Part shown: positions 34,001 to 44,035 of the stretch, in pieces
Layout: each line of letters begins with the position of its first letter
How positions within the stretch are numbered: position 1 is the stretch's first letter
Origin: Ophiostoma sp. CBS 140.51
Lineage: Eukaryota > Ascomycota > Sordariomycetes > Ophiostomatales > Ophiostomataceae
Length of the DNA stretch: 57,299 nt
Assembly: GCA_029298735.1 (NCBI GenBank)
Contig: JANSLP010000206.1
Coordinates: 1 to 57,299, forward strand
Direction of reading: 5' to 3'
Translations under genes and position numbers: made by a program
Notes under the pieces: generated by a model
What the model saw: only the letters and a program-made list of their open reading frames with translations
Databases searched by the model: none
Told to the model about the DNA's origin: nothing

Positions 34001-35214
34001 GACACGCTGCCATTGTTGCCGTTGGTGCTGTTGGTGCTGTCTGCATCCTTGTCGGCGGCTGCGTGGTACGCGTCAATTTCCTCTTCGGCGTTGGCATCGC
34101 TCGCCTTGATAAGGTAGCGATCGGGCCGAACGTAGATGTCGCTCTCCTGGTAGCCCACGTTCATCATAGACTTGTCAACGTAGCGGCCAAAGGTCTTACC
34201 CTCAAACAGCAAGATGCGGTCAGTCTTGCGGTAGGATGGCAGCTTCAGGTCCAGCTTCTCCTTTGGCGTCTGGTTGTGGATCGGGAGCACCTTGGGGGTC
34301 TTGGGCGTCGTCGAGTATCCGTAAGACACAAGTCCGAGACCAATACTGTCACGGGGTGGCCGGCCGATTCTGCGGCGCAGAGGGGTTTCTGGGAGAATAC
34401 CAGGTGCGGCCGATGGTGAGACAGTGCCAGCCGCCGTCGCCGCCAAATCTTGTTGCGACGCGTCCGTCGAGAACGACGTGGCAGCAGTGTTGGTGTCGCC
34501 ATTGGGCAGACCACCACCGTTTACACCGTTTGTGTCTGTCACGCCACCGATTGTCGGTGTTGCTGTTGTACCAGCATCGTGGCTGGTTGTGGATGTCCCA
34601 CCGTTTGCAAAGGGGGACACACCGCTGAAAGAGAGGCCTGCTGTAGGCGTGGCTGTGGCCGACTGACGCCGTGCTGTGCCGTCGACATCTTCGGAGCGGA
34701 AGACCATAAAAGTCGTCTCAATGTCTAGATTTGGGTGGAACTCTTCCCATCCGCGTTCTTCGCGAGGCTTGTATCCTTCGCTCTGCACAACGGCTGCGGC
34801 AACAGCGGCAGCCGAACTGAACTGCTCCTCATCGTCTGGTTCATAGCGGCTGACGGCGATTCTTGTCCTTGTGCTCCGCTCGCGCCGGGGGAGTATGGGG
34901 GATGAAGTAGCGGGTTTTAGTGCGCGTACTTTTGGTTGCCGGCGGGGCGCAACCGCTGAGCTGCTTCCACCGCCTCCTCCTCCTCCTGGTGATGCTTTCG
35001 GGGCTCCACGGACCACATAGGTCACGTTGCCGTCCTCATCAACGAAGCGACCACCACCGCCAGGACCTCCTGGTATGTACTTACGCCTCTTAGGCGGGGG
35101 TTCTGAGGATGCAACAGCCATTTGCGCGGCTCTAGCGGCGTTTGTCGAGCCAGGTGGGCGACCACGGCGGCGGCCAGTCGACGTCCGTCGAGGCGTGGAT
35201 GGCGCGGCCGCCAT
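31084..35214 (-). CDS. NTO1: PHD-finger protein of the NuA3 histone acetyltransferase complex (Nto1/BRPF-like)
   Basis: 1376 residues in one exon. Nto1/BRPF scaffolds MYST-type histone H3 acetyltransferases and reads histone H3 tails in the nucleus. Visible parts, in order: an AT-hook-like GRRRGRPPGS at about 14-23; an EPL1-like region at about 325-490 (YRKTDRILLFEGKTFGRYVD; later DMWLVKHNAQRK and ITKIEKEWHALEKRIP); a canonical PHD finger at about 517-570 (CAICDDGDCEN, FCDGCDLAVHQDCYG, WLCRKC); a zinc knuckle; and an extended PHD to about 690 (CIFCPNTDGAFKQT, WAHMLCAMWIPE, CYICRQKMGACIQC, FHVTCARRA). This PHD-knuckle-ePHD order is diagnostic. I see no bromodomain or PWWP domain, as in yeast Nto1. 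It is longer than the yeast protein because of Ala/Thr-rich insertions. ATG 35214 begins MAAAPSTPRR. Confidence 0.92.
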   Translation of the reverse strand: MAAAPSTPRRTSTGRRRGRPPGSTNAARAAQMAVASSEPPPKRRKYIPGGPGGGGRFVDEDGNVTYVVRGAPKASPGGGGGGGSSSAVAPRRQPKVRALKPATSSPILPRRERSTRTRIAVSRYEPDDEEQFSSAAAVAAAVVQSEGYKPREERGWEEFHPNLDIETTFMVFRSEDVDGTARRQSATATPTAGLSFSGVSPFANGGTSTTSHDAGTTATPTIGGVTDTNGVNGGGLPNGDTNTAATSFSTDASQQDLAATAAGTVSPSAAPGILPETPLRRRIGRPPRDSIGLGLVSYGYSTTPKTPKVLPIHNQTPKEKLDLKLPSYRKTDRILLFEGKTFGRYVDKSMMNVGYQESDIYVRPDRYLIKASDANAEEEIDAYHAAADKDADSTNSTNGNNGSVSSYLPNTYGVPGSSVSLVLAGGGAGSNGGVGRVEYDMDEQDDMWLVKHNAQRKVAGADPITREIFEITITKIEKEWHALEKRIPKPNPKPPQTHRPRSSSAAAVNGETQGGEEQDSKCAICDDGDCENTNAIVFCDGCDLAVHQDCYGVPFIPEGQWLCRKCQLIGRGIPTCIFCPNTDGAFKQTNSSKWAHMLCAMWIPETSLGNTTFMEPVMDVDKVPKTRWRLSCYICRQKMGACIQCGNKACYQAFHVTCARRARLYLKMKNSQGNLAILDNSMILKAFCDRHCPADYAKENNVHQATREAKRHYKRTMRGRIWADSRASALQMAATTHAMVEHPVDESQMTGARITAAMGAAAAAANPGGDDVAMTDAGSSAGDKKKGAVAKPMWRLPSGAPVIPQAVFDIVETALQRFMLRRRREFVSEACRYWTLKREARRGAALLKRLQLQMETFTSMELTRRNFATMGPSGQARLERRIEFAESLLQDLDRLRGITGDLVDREREKLELVNLEQDFVDTCYFPIHQLLAPIIEKATSYDKDKDVFRTAFAGLQAKLNARYYTNTLAFVQDLANMVRYAINEALHVNDKTTPPADEASSSELANGNGEEATAPAVTATPKLTGAAALTEARDRKRIAKRILKAIQPMLEAAIRAEADITRVSLEPLQKELEQLLEASVELQPASGSVQAPASASVAPAEDTVMLDGTEDAGSVGASGQIVVASSATVNGTAEDTVDDNNKATDGEDMMDVDPATPRASTRNKPISIEITTPRSSNLLASGAAALGSLQKATVVECKEADGVDATHVTAAAPSADGGLLSANGGPLTPPQSHNGSLPGGGGSVAIISQDSQRPQTSVDTLHDGGVLWYLNSFGLEGTTAVEEQWSSGRDAVRMLSEDLTDMDDEELNGLGFDVEDNTITAAAEEAKEVAAAAASSLAPAPSTRSQNLTVTTPKRRGAAGATTPHRKGVRSSARRR

Positions 35215-38200
35215 AGGGGGACGGGGGCTAAAGGGGGGTGGTCGTTCGCGGCTCCGGGGTGTATGAACGCGTATATGTCGTTTTTGTCAGGTATATTCGT
35301 GATATCGGTTGGTTTTGGTGATGGAGAGATGGTCGTGGGGATGCAGCGAGGCGTCGAAGAGAACCGCGTCTCAGGATAACGAGAGGGGATAAACGACGCG
35401 CATCTGAGTCGTATGTGGGCGGCAAGAGCGTAAACCGAGGTAAGATGAATGAAAGAACAACGCGCCGAAGTAGGGACGCGCAGGATGGACAGAATGCTAT
35501 GCTTCACTCCTCGGATACGGTGCTGCACGTTGGTGATAAGGGTGTTTTGCGGTCGTCGTCGAGGGGGTGGAGGCAAAATGGCCACTCAACCACCAGATGT
35601 CCTTGGTGGAGGTTCACGTCGCGATGGGCGGCAAACGGGGCTATTCCCTATTGGGTCTAGTATTGTGTACTGTGTGTCTCCACTTTTTGTCAGCCGCCAA
35701 ACAAGGGGCACGGGTGTCACAGAATTAAAGATCAATCAATTCAAACGCTGCTATTCAAAGCTGCAAGATGGAACACCGCTGTCATGCATCCCGCGAGTGC
35801 ACCGTCGTGCTTGGTCAACGCGCTTGTTTACTTTCGGGTGTTAAAGTTGGCTTAACGAATTGATATGGATGCGCTGGGTGAACTCCGAAAGTCTTGAGAG
35901 GGAATTGATTCTTTTCCATGGATCGCGAGCACAGTACATCATTACATGCCCTTTGATCACTTTTTCAGCCTGTTGAAGAATAATGAGTGGCATCGCAGTT
36001 TACGCCTGGCGGAGCATTGGATCTTCATTGATCTAGAAGCACTTGGGACGAGGGTCCCAAATGATGTCATTCCGTCGGCGATTCCTCCTCTTGGCGCTGC
36101 ACCACTGCGACCGCCAATTGTTGACCACGCCGCTGGTAGCCTTCTGAACTGTGGGCAAGCAACTCAACTTTCATTATTTCTTCATTGCTATTTGACATAG
36201 AAGGCATCGTAGCATACCCGGCGATCAGATATATCAATCACCGGCATACATTTCTGAGTCCATATCGTTTTCTACAACGAAGTGCGACACAACATAGCAA
36301 TGCCAATATGGTCATCTATTTCACATCGAAACAAAAAATCAACGCGATAGAATATGCAAATGACTGAGAGTGCTGTTCGAACGGAAGAGCCTGATTAACA
36401 GCTGTAACAACAGCAACCCCCGTAAGAGCCAACAGTAGCTTCGACTCCAATGGATCCCAGGTTTTAATCTCGTCGACGAACGTCCCATTGTCGACAAGAT
36501 TCTTCTTCACAGCGATCTACCTTCCGTTCGCAGTTAACGCAAGGTGAAATATGCGCCAATGCATGATGCTTTGGCGATTTTTGGCATGCATATCGCTCGT
36601 AGACAAAATGAAATGCCACGACGCTGGAGAGTAGTTTACCACAAATATACATGATGAGCTTTTTGATGTTTGGAAGCAGCAACGCCATTGTTTCCAGTCG
36701 ACAGATTTAATGATCATTGTCGGTCAATTGGTGACCGCAAGCTGTAGCACGAAGCCCTGTGACAAAGAGTCACTGGATCCCCCTCTTGGCAGGCACGGTT
36801 GTGATGGAGTCCAACGGGCGGCGCGATCCGCTTTGTTCAAATTGGAACCTGGGGAAGGACCCTGACAAAATAGAAGAGCAAATGGAGAAAGCCAGTCGCG
36901 CCGCGGAAGGCTAAGGAGGATTGGCTTTCAATAGACTTTGACCGACACAGACCTTCGTCATCGCCCAGTAGGAGTGGGGGAGGACACGTAGGAGCCGTTT
37001 TGCTTAATTCTACTTCTACGCTTTGGCTTGTCTTTTGCAATTTACTATTGTGTCCCTTAAAAGAGGTGTTGAGAAGAAAATATAGGATCTATTTTCTTAT
37101 TTCTATCTTGTGACGTATTACGAGTCAGGCTTTACCCTGCGATATTTTCATCTTGATGCTTAATGAATTCGGTTTGCGATGTTATCGACATAGACCAACG
37201 TAACACGCCTTTGAAATATTTAAGGATCGATATCGAGACAGGTGTATTTTATTACATAGATTGCGCTTCTCCAACAGCACTATTCCAATCTACATCGTTG
37301 CCCACACTGCCACACTGTGAGCGACACTGTTCTTCTGTTCGACAACAACGTCCTCTGACAGGGTAATCAAGGATACGTCACCAGGCACAGTGTACATAGA
37401 ACAGAGTCACAGCAACAATCATTCAAGACTTCAACAGCAGCGGCTATTCAATTTAGCAGTAAATTCTCAAGTTTCAGGGCAGCTTCTTAGGCATGTTATT
37501 TAAATTCCATACAAAGTCACATCAAACAAGCAAAGAGTTCAATAGAATATAACATTCAAAAAAGATTTCCAATAGATAGTCCAATATATAAACGCCCTAT
37601 ATCAAACAAGTAGTATTTCACGCCGATTATAAGAAATACAAAACGTCCCGTCTTGCCTCCAAAGGGCAAGTTTCAATGCCAAAAAAGTTAACTCCAGAAA
37701 AACATAAAAAGCAAGGTATCAAAAAATAAAAGGCCAAACAGGAAACTGGAAACGAGGCAGATGCGAGCAATGCGAGAAAAGCACAAAACAACAGCACAGT
37801 AGTGGACAGCTTCTCAGTCGTCTCACCACACAGTCAGCCAATCTGTCTTTGCTGACAAGGTCCGGGACACAAGAGTCGGGACCAAAAATAAAATATAGTG
37901 AGCTCCCCGGCACAAGGCTGTGCGGGGGTCAGGGTATCAAAGAGGTTGAAGGTTATAGGGTAGAAGGGTATGTAGTGCGGCTAATGAAGGCCAACAAGAG
38001 AAAAGTAAAACAAAAAGGAGTCTGTTGCAGTCGACTTTCGTCTAGACGGCTTTTCGTTCAAACGCCTATTCCAGAGCCAACGCCCAACAAGCAAAGCTTC
38101 GAAATGAAACGTGCAAAACCGGTCGGCAGGTGTGAATTTACTTTGTGTAAATGATGGTAAAGGTGGAGGGTGTGAAGATGTGAGGAGGATGAGTAAATGA

Positions 38201-38266
38201 GTCAATGGAACGCATCCCACGGGGGATTAGTCAACAGAAAAGGCAGTGAAGCCCTCCGTTGATTTA
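35215..38266. other. Intergenic region upstream of NTO1
   Basis: About 3 kb. The first 500 bp should be the NTO1 promoter. From roughly 36.2 to 37.75 kb the DNA is visibly AT-richer and stop-dense, with no gene-like frame. This may be ordinary spacer or a decayed repeat; I see no terminal repeats to decide. The final few hundred bases probably hold the LRR gene's 3' UTR. Short open frames at 35946-36200 and 37163-37366 show no recognisable motif. Confidence 0.5.
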
Positions 38267-41200
38267 TTAACCCAGCGTGCGACCGGAATGAATGGCCTGC
38301 ACGCTCGTCGGCCGCGGCGCGACGGGGCTAGGGTGAAGCGGCGATGTATTGGCGCTGCTAAAGGGGTTGTCGTGATATTGGGAAGGATGACGGACAGGGT
38401 CCCATGTCTCTTCACTCAAGACACTCAGGTAACCCTCGCCGACCTGATCCCGGAGAGCCTCGATCTTGCGACGGTACAGCTCACCGCCGACGTCCCAATC
38501 CTGCGGCTCATTCCACGGCACAGCCTGCGAAGGCGACGATGTGTTGTTGGTCTTCGTCGGTGTACGCGTCGGTGTTATGGGAGTCGCAGGGGCGTTGAAG
38601 ACAGGAGGCTGCACGGTCAGTGGCGACTGCGGTGGTAATGGAGGCAGAGCCTGTGCCAGTCTTGCTGATGTAGGCGCATCCGTGCCGTTGCTGTTGCCGT
38701 TGGTTAGTACTTGCACCTCGGCCACCGTAAACGTCGCGCTGCTGTCAACAGGGAGCGGTGAGATGTTTTTCCGAGGTGCGGCTGACTTCTCCTCGAGGAG
38801 CACAGGTACAGCTGCAGCTGAAGGCACGGGTGCCTCCCGTGCGGCAGCATGGGGAAGTGCAGGAAGAGGGCGCGTATTCTTGGGCGACCGTGACATGAGG
38901 TAATTGTCGTCGTTGGTAGTCAGGTAGGATGTTTCAGGCACAGCAGCCAAAGGCGGCGGGACCGCCGCGGTAGTGCGGTCGAATGAGGTGTCAAGAGGAG
39001 ATGGGGCAGAAGGAGGAGGAAGGACAGGTGCAATAGATGACGATGACGGCACACGGGTTGATGTGACGTTGTTGGTGGCCAGGTCGACAATGCGCCGCTT
39101 GGGAGCACGCTTGCGACGGGTGGCATTGGTGTTGCTCTCGCCGGAGACAGCACGCACCGTTGGCCGCTCCTTCCGCAGGACAGTGGGCTCGCGGGTCTCG
39201 CGGGTATCACGAGAGTCACGCGGCGCATCGTAAACGATAGCAGGCTTGCTCACATCAATAGCAGGGATCGTGGGCACCGGCTGTGGCTTGATCACGGGGA
39301 CCATGGGCGGCAGTGGTGCACGCTCAACAAGGTACTTCCGCTCAGAGTAGCTGGGGCCGGTGGCATCAATAATGATGTCCTCGGTGAAGCCCGGCGTCTT
39401 GCGGAACAGGTTGAAGATGGTGATGCGGTAGTCCTTGTGCGTCCGCGTGAAGGGGTTGCCGCCCACCCAGACCTCGCGAATGTCAGGAATACCTGTCAAG
39501 CGCGCCAACTCAGTGGGGTCGGTCAAACCGTTGTCGCGAAGATCAAGGCGCTCCAGAGGGAACAGCTTCTCGATACCGGCAATGGACTGCAGGCGGTTGG
39601 CCCGCAGGTTCAACGCACTGATGGCAGGCAGAGGGAAATGCGCAAGCGAGTGCAACGAGTCGATCATGCAGTGCGACAGATTCAACGCACGGAGCGCTGT
39701 CAGTGTCGCCAGGCTGTCCGGGATCTGGGTGAACAGATTGCTGGACAGGTCCAGAGAGTGAAGGGTGTTGGACAGAGGCGACAGGCTGAACGCGGGGATC
39801 GATGTCAACGAATTGTCCGCCAAGCTGAGGTGCTTAAGGAAGCGCCACTTAGTGGCCGGCAAGACACCGACGGTCAGCAGGTTCGACGTGCTGCCACGGC
39901 GGTTGTGCCACGAGTCAGAGAGGCTCGAATGCGAGCTGCCCGAGCCGGAACGGTGGACCTTGTGCGAGCCGCGGACATACGAAGTGCCGTTGCGCGAGCT
40001 CGAGGGCCGTCGCGGCGAGTGGCTGCGTGGGCGCGACGGCTTGCCGGGCGAGTGTGGCGAGGCCTCGTCGCTGTTGGACCGAGCAAGGGAAGGGCGGAAG
40101 TCGCTGCCGTGCTGTTCACTCTGATCGTCGGTGGTCAGTTCGCTAATAACGGATCCAATGCGCATGTCGAGAGCAGAGGTGCGCGGGTCGGGAGATCCAG
40201 GCATGGACATGCTCTTGTGCAGCTCGGCGTGCGGGATCGAGGGACTGCTGCGACGAGGGCTCATGCCCATGCTGCCGCCACCCGAACCGCCGCTGAAGGG
40301 TCCAATGGTCGGTGATGACTGCGTCTTGGACGTACGCCGGCGGCGCTTCTCCATGTCGTCAAGCACAATGTCGACCAAGATCTCGATAGGGTCTTCGATG
40401 GAGGCGCGCTTGAGCATCAGAGACCGCAGCTGATCGGCGAGGCGGTCCCAGCCAAAGAACTGCCGGAAGTCCATGTCGCACACTTCGAGGGCCTGGACGT
40501 TTTTGAACACGTATAGTGGGACGGCCGAGTCGAAGGGGAACTCTTCGTAGCCGCGGATCAGTCGTGCGCGCCAGTCGGGGGCGAGGCGCAGGCAGGGGAT
40601 CTTGGTGAAGGCCGAGTACAGGTACTTGAGGTCGGCCTGAAGAGCCGCCTTTTGGCGTTCGGTGCGAGCAGCGGAGATGCTCGACCCAAGACTGAAGCTG
40701 GACCAGAGGGCAGACATGCCGGACATGACGCTGCGGATGCTGGACACGGAGCGGATAGAGCCGACGTCGGAGCCGTGGGTTTTGGAGCGCTGGGACTGGC
40801 TCAGGAAGGAGACATAGTTGGTAGATGCGGCGGCATCGTGGATGTTCTCGATACGAATGCCCATAGGGCCAACGGGAATACCGAGCTCCTCAAAGCGGGA
40901 GAGAAGGTAGAAGAGGTGGTGGGGTGTGAGTGCGAGTTTGGCCGACTTGACGCTGTGGGAGGTGAAGTTCAACGATCCGAGGGACAGTGCGGCTGCGAGG
41001 GAACTCGAGGTCGAGGAGGAGGTGGATGGGCGCTCGGGCAAGGTGTTGGTTGAAGAGCTCGTCGGGAGCGACGAGACGCTCTGGGAGGGGCCATGTCGAG
41101 GGGCAGTCTGTCGCCGGAACTGCAAAGCGTTGGCAAGGGCCTTTTCGTGCGTGCGCACAAACGTGGCCAGTTGCTGGGTGTGTTAGTAAAAAGTGCCTGC

Positions 41201-41280
41201 ATAGGTCTTCCTGTTCGGCCTGTCGTATATCGTCGGGTCGTACGCACCTTGATGAACAACTCCCCGTCTTCCGAATCCAT
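38267..41280 (-). CDS. Leucine-rich repeat protein, STK11IP/nischarin-like
   Basis: Join 41248-41280 and 38267-41173 on the minus strand, 979 residues. Exon 1 encodes only MDSEDGELFIK; exon 2 continues QLATFVRTHEKALANALQF. An ordered N-terminal part (about 90-290) includes LTPHHLFYLLSRFEELGIPV and IPCLRLAPDWRARLIRGYEE. Ser-rich linker follows, then about five leucine-rich repeats at 453-600 (HLSLADNSLTSIP, SLDLSSNLFTQIP, ALNLRANRLQSI, RLDLRDNGLT) closing with a capping segment DYRITIFNLFRKTPGF. The C-terminal third is Pro/Thr-rich. The combination recalls LKB1-interacting protein 1 (STK11IP) and nischarin-type LRR proteins, but I would not assign a function. The frame of exon 2 alone begins at a GTG (41158), so the upstream mini-exon supplies the start. 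Donor GTGCGT, branch ACTAAC, acceptor CAG. Confidence 0.82.
41174..41247 (-). other. Intron 1 of the LRR gene, 74 bp, phase 0
   Basis: On the minus strand: donor GTGCGT from 41247, branch TTACTAAC close to the acceptor, and CAG ending at 41174. Splicing joins an 11-codon first exon to the main exon in frame. Confidence 0.88.
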
Positions 41281-41761
41281 GGCGGCTTCGTTTATGGATG
41301 CATTGGGGACAAATGCTATGTGGAAAAGGTCGGTGGTTTGAGGTCGGGGATTGAAGGAGGAAGTTCGCCGGTGGGAGTCTTTATAGATGCGAATGTTTCG
41401 ATTTCGACAGGTACGGTGTGACACTCGACCGAAGTATTGCCGTCTCGAGAAGGTCGTTCAAAGGAGAATTGAAATGAGGGAGATTTATGAGGAAAAGCTG
41501 CGAAGCCTGTCGCACAAAAGAGGAGAGTTAGTCAAACATCCGATTTCTGCTTCTTTGCATATCTTGTGTGCGAGTAAACAGGGCGAATGAAGCAAAAGAA
41601 CGCGTCAGAGGGAGGCGCTGCCGAAAAGCTTGTGACCGGAAAGAAAGTAAAGCAGAAAAGAAGAGAAGGAAGCAAAGTTTTCCAGAAGATTAACAAAATA
41701 GGATCGCGGAAGTAACAGTGAATGGGGCGCGTGGCCAAAACATGCCATACAGGAGCAGATG

Positions 41762-41770
41762 TACTCCGTA
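41762..41770 (-). repeat. TACTCCGTA word, exact copy 3
   Basis: Exact copy, about 480 bp upstream of the LRR gene start codon, non-coding. Confidence 0.7.
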
Positions 41771-42310
41771 CCATCCCAGGAAGCGGTTCATGGGTTCATG
41801 AGCGTTCCGGAAATTCAGTCTGTGGGAGGAAGAAGGAAGAGGGGCGCGCGGATCCAGTCTATCTGTCTAACAGGTAGAAGATACCAAGTGAAGCAATAGA
41901 GGAGAGGAGGCAAAGATAGATGCGGTGGGACAAGAAAAGAGTGAAGAAAAGTGGTAATCAGGGAAGAAAGAAGGAAGTCGCCGGGCGATCCAGGCAAGAC
42001 TTGATGCGAGGATGTGAAGATGGCAAAAGGATGTACACGCGGTTTGCGGGTTGCGTTGACAGTTTTGCCACAGCGCCTAGGCTGCGGAGGCTGTGGAGGC
42101 TTGTAGGTTGTGTACAGAGAAATAGAGAGAGGAAGTTGGAGGTCACCGGAGAGTCTCTCTAAATTTGGAGGCTGTGGCAGGCGGCAGACTCGCAGGGCAA
42201 CCGCCCGACGAACCAGACGGCACGGACTAAAAAAAGGACCAAAACAAGAAAACAAGGAGTGCACAGGCTGACACGAGGCTCGCAGTGTGGAAGGGTGGGA
42301 AGATTAGAGA

Positions 42311-42480
42311 AGTGTGTGTGGTGTGTGTGCGGGTGGGTGGTGGATATCTAGGCATGTTCCTGGGAAAGCTGAGTCAACTGGGGAGAGGAAAACCAGTGTG
42401 TGTTCATTCCTGCGGCATCCAGAAGTGCAAGTGTGCATGTGTATGTGTATGTGTATTTGGTGTATGTGTGCCAGGTGGTG
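42311..42480. repeat. GT-rich simple sequence region
   Basis: Two blocks of alternating GT/TG-type sequence (about 42311-42343 and 42430-42470) with GTGTATGT units. The alternating purine-pyrimidine pattern could adopt Z-DNA; that is inference. Confidence 0.6.
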
Positions 42481-43878
42481 CATGTGAGTTGCGTATGCGT
42501 GCGCTGGTATGGGTTTTGGATTTGGTGCTTCGTCGTCGTCGTGCTCTTTGGGTTTCTGTCTTTCTGTGGTTTTGTCCCTTTCGTACGCCGTGCCGTCTGC
42601 CGCAGTTTCTGTTTCCGTCCGCTCTTTCACAAGGCCGTCGACAAGCGGTGCCTGGCTGACTTGACTGCCTGCCTTCTTTTCTTCTTCCTTTTTCCTCGTC
42701 CAGGCGACTCAGTGCGGCGGAGTGCCTGTTTGGCTGAACCACGGCTGGCGACTGGACGAGGGAGAAGGGAGAAAGCAAAAGGGGCCTGCAGGGGAAGGCT
42801 GGAAATGCGGAAAAGCAAAAAGGGCAACAAAGGGGCGGAAAGGCGTAAATCAAATCAAATACAACACGAGGACGGACTCAGCTGACAGGCATGCATGGAA
42901 GACAGCGATGCGAGACAATAGTGCAGAGACAAGAGAGGCGCAAGGGTAAAAGCAAAATGGTGGGAATGAACAAGACACAGAAAACGACACAAAATGACAA
43001 CACAAAGAACTCAAAAGATACAGCAAAAGAAGAACACTGGAGAAAACAAAACACACTAGACACAAAAAGGGACCTCTTCAAGGGGGGCTGATCACACGAG
43101 GCGGGCGCGAGGCTTGTCGGCTTTGCATACCAGAGGAAGAACGAAGAGAAGAGAAACGAAAGAAAGCGAGGAGGACGATGGGAGAGTAACTGGCGAATGT
43201 CGTTGTGAGCTGGAATGCGCCCGCGGGGTAACAATATGAAACGGGAAGAAGGACACAAGAGACAATAAGACAATAAAAGGAGATGACGTGAAGCGCACAA
43301 CGCAAGATGGGAATGAGGATTTATGGTAATGCAGGTAAAGGCGTAGACGCGGCTCTTTGTTTCGTCGTAGTTGTTCGGGGTGTTTCTTCTTAATGTGCTC
43401 GACTTGTGTGTTTGTTCGGGATTTTGAGGAGGTTGAATGTTGCGAAGCGGTTTTGTTTTGGCAAAGGAAGGAGAATAGAAGGAAAACATTGGAGCCAGAA
43501 CAATAGGTCACACGAATTGGGTGTAGTCTCCAGGGCCTCTTAGCACTAAGAACGTGGGTGGAGGGAAGGAACAGGAGGGGGACGACAAGACAAGGACGAC
43601 CGACGCCAGTGGATGGATAGTGAGGATAGTATGATACGGCAGGAGCGACCTGGAGTGACCAGCGCTAGCGGGAAACGAGGCAGAGAAAAACGCGCGATTA
43701 CCCAAAACAAATGGTAGAAAGCGAGGCAGGCGAGGCCGGTGCAGATAGCAGATAGAGAAGGAGAGAGTGCACGATAAGAAAACAGCAACGCGAATGCAAA
43801 CGTAACCGCAAGACTGTAAATACAAAATGCGAAATGCAAAGTGCTGCCACTGCGAGATGCAGCAGAGTAGCCACTTAC

Positions 43879-44035
43879 CCAAACAAATGTTTCCCTTCCA
43901 CAATTCTTTGTATATATCGTCGCTGTCGTAATCGAGCTCGAGAGAAAGGCGACACCGTGGGGATGGTTGTATCGTTTCGGAGGGAAGGTGCGATCGAGGC
44001 GTACGGCAAAATCGTTCGATGTCGTCGAGGAGACA
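43879..44035 (-). other. Possible internal or 5'-UTR exon
   Basis: On the minus strand, a pyrimidine tract ends in a CAG-type acceptor (44040-44036, GCCAG) and 157 bases later a perfect GTAAGT donor begins at 43878. All three minus-strand frames are open across the interval, and its composition is unlike the CT-rich surroundings. It contains no ATG on the minus strand, so it would be an internal or untranslated exon. Translations show no family I recognise. It may be a leader exon of the LRR gene or chance. Confidence 0.2.

Noticed and set aside
32971..34419. 482-codon open frame antisense to NTO1
   Set aside because: It is the mirror of a well-supported gene with GC-rich third positions, and its translation has no recognisable domain.
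36200..37750. AT-rich spacer as a mutated transposon
   Set aside because: Only composition points that way; no terminal repeats, target duplications or protein remnants are visible.
39437..40315. 292-codon open frame antisense to the LRR gene
   Set aside because: Arg/Gly-rich shadow of the LRR coding strand with no independent support.
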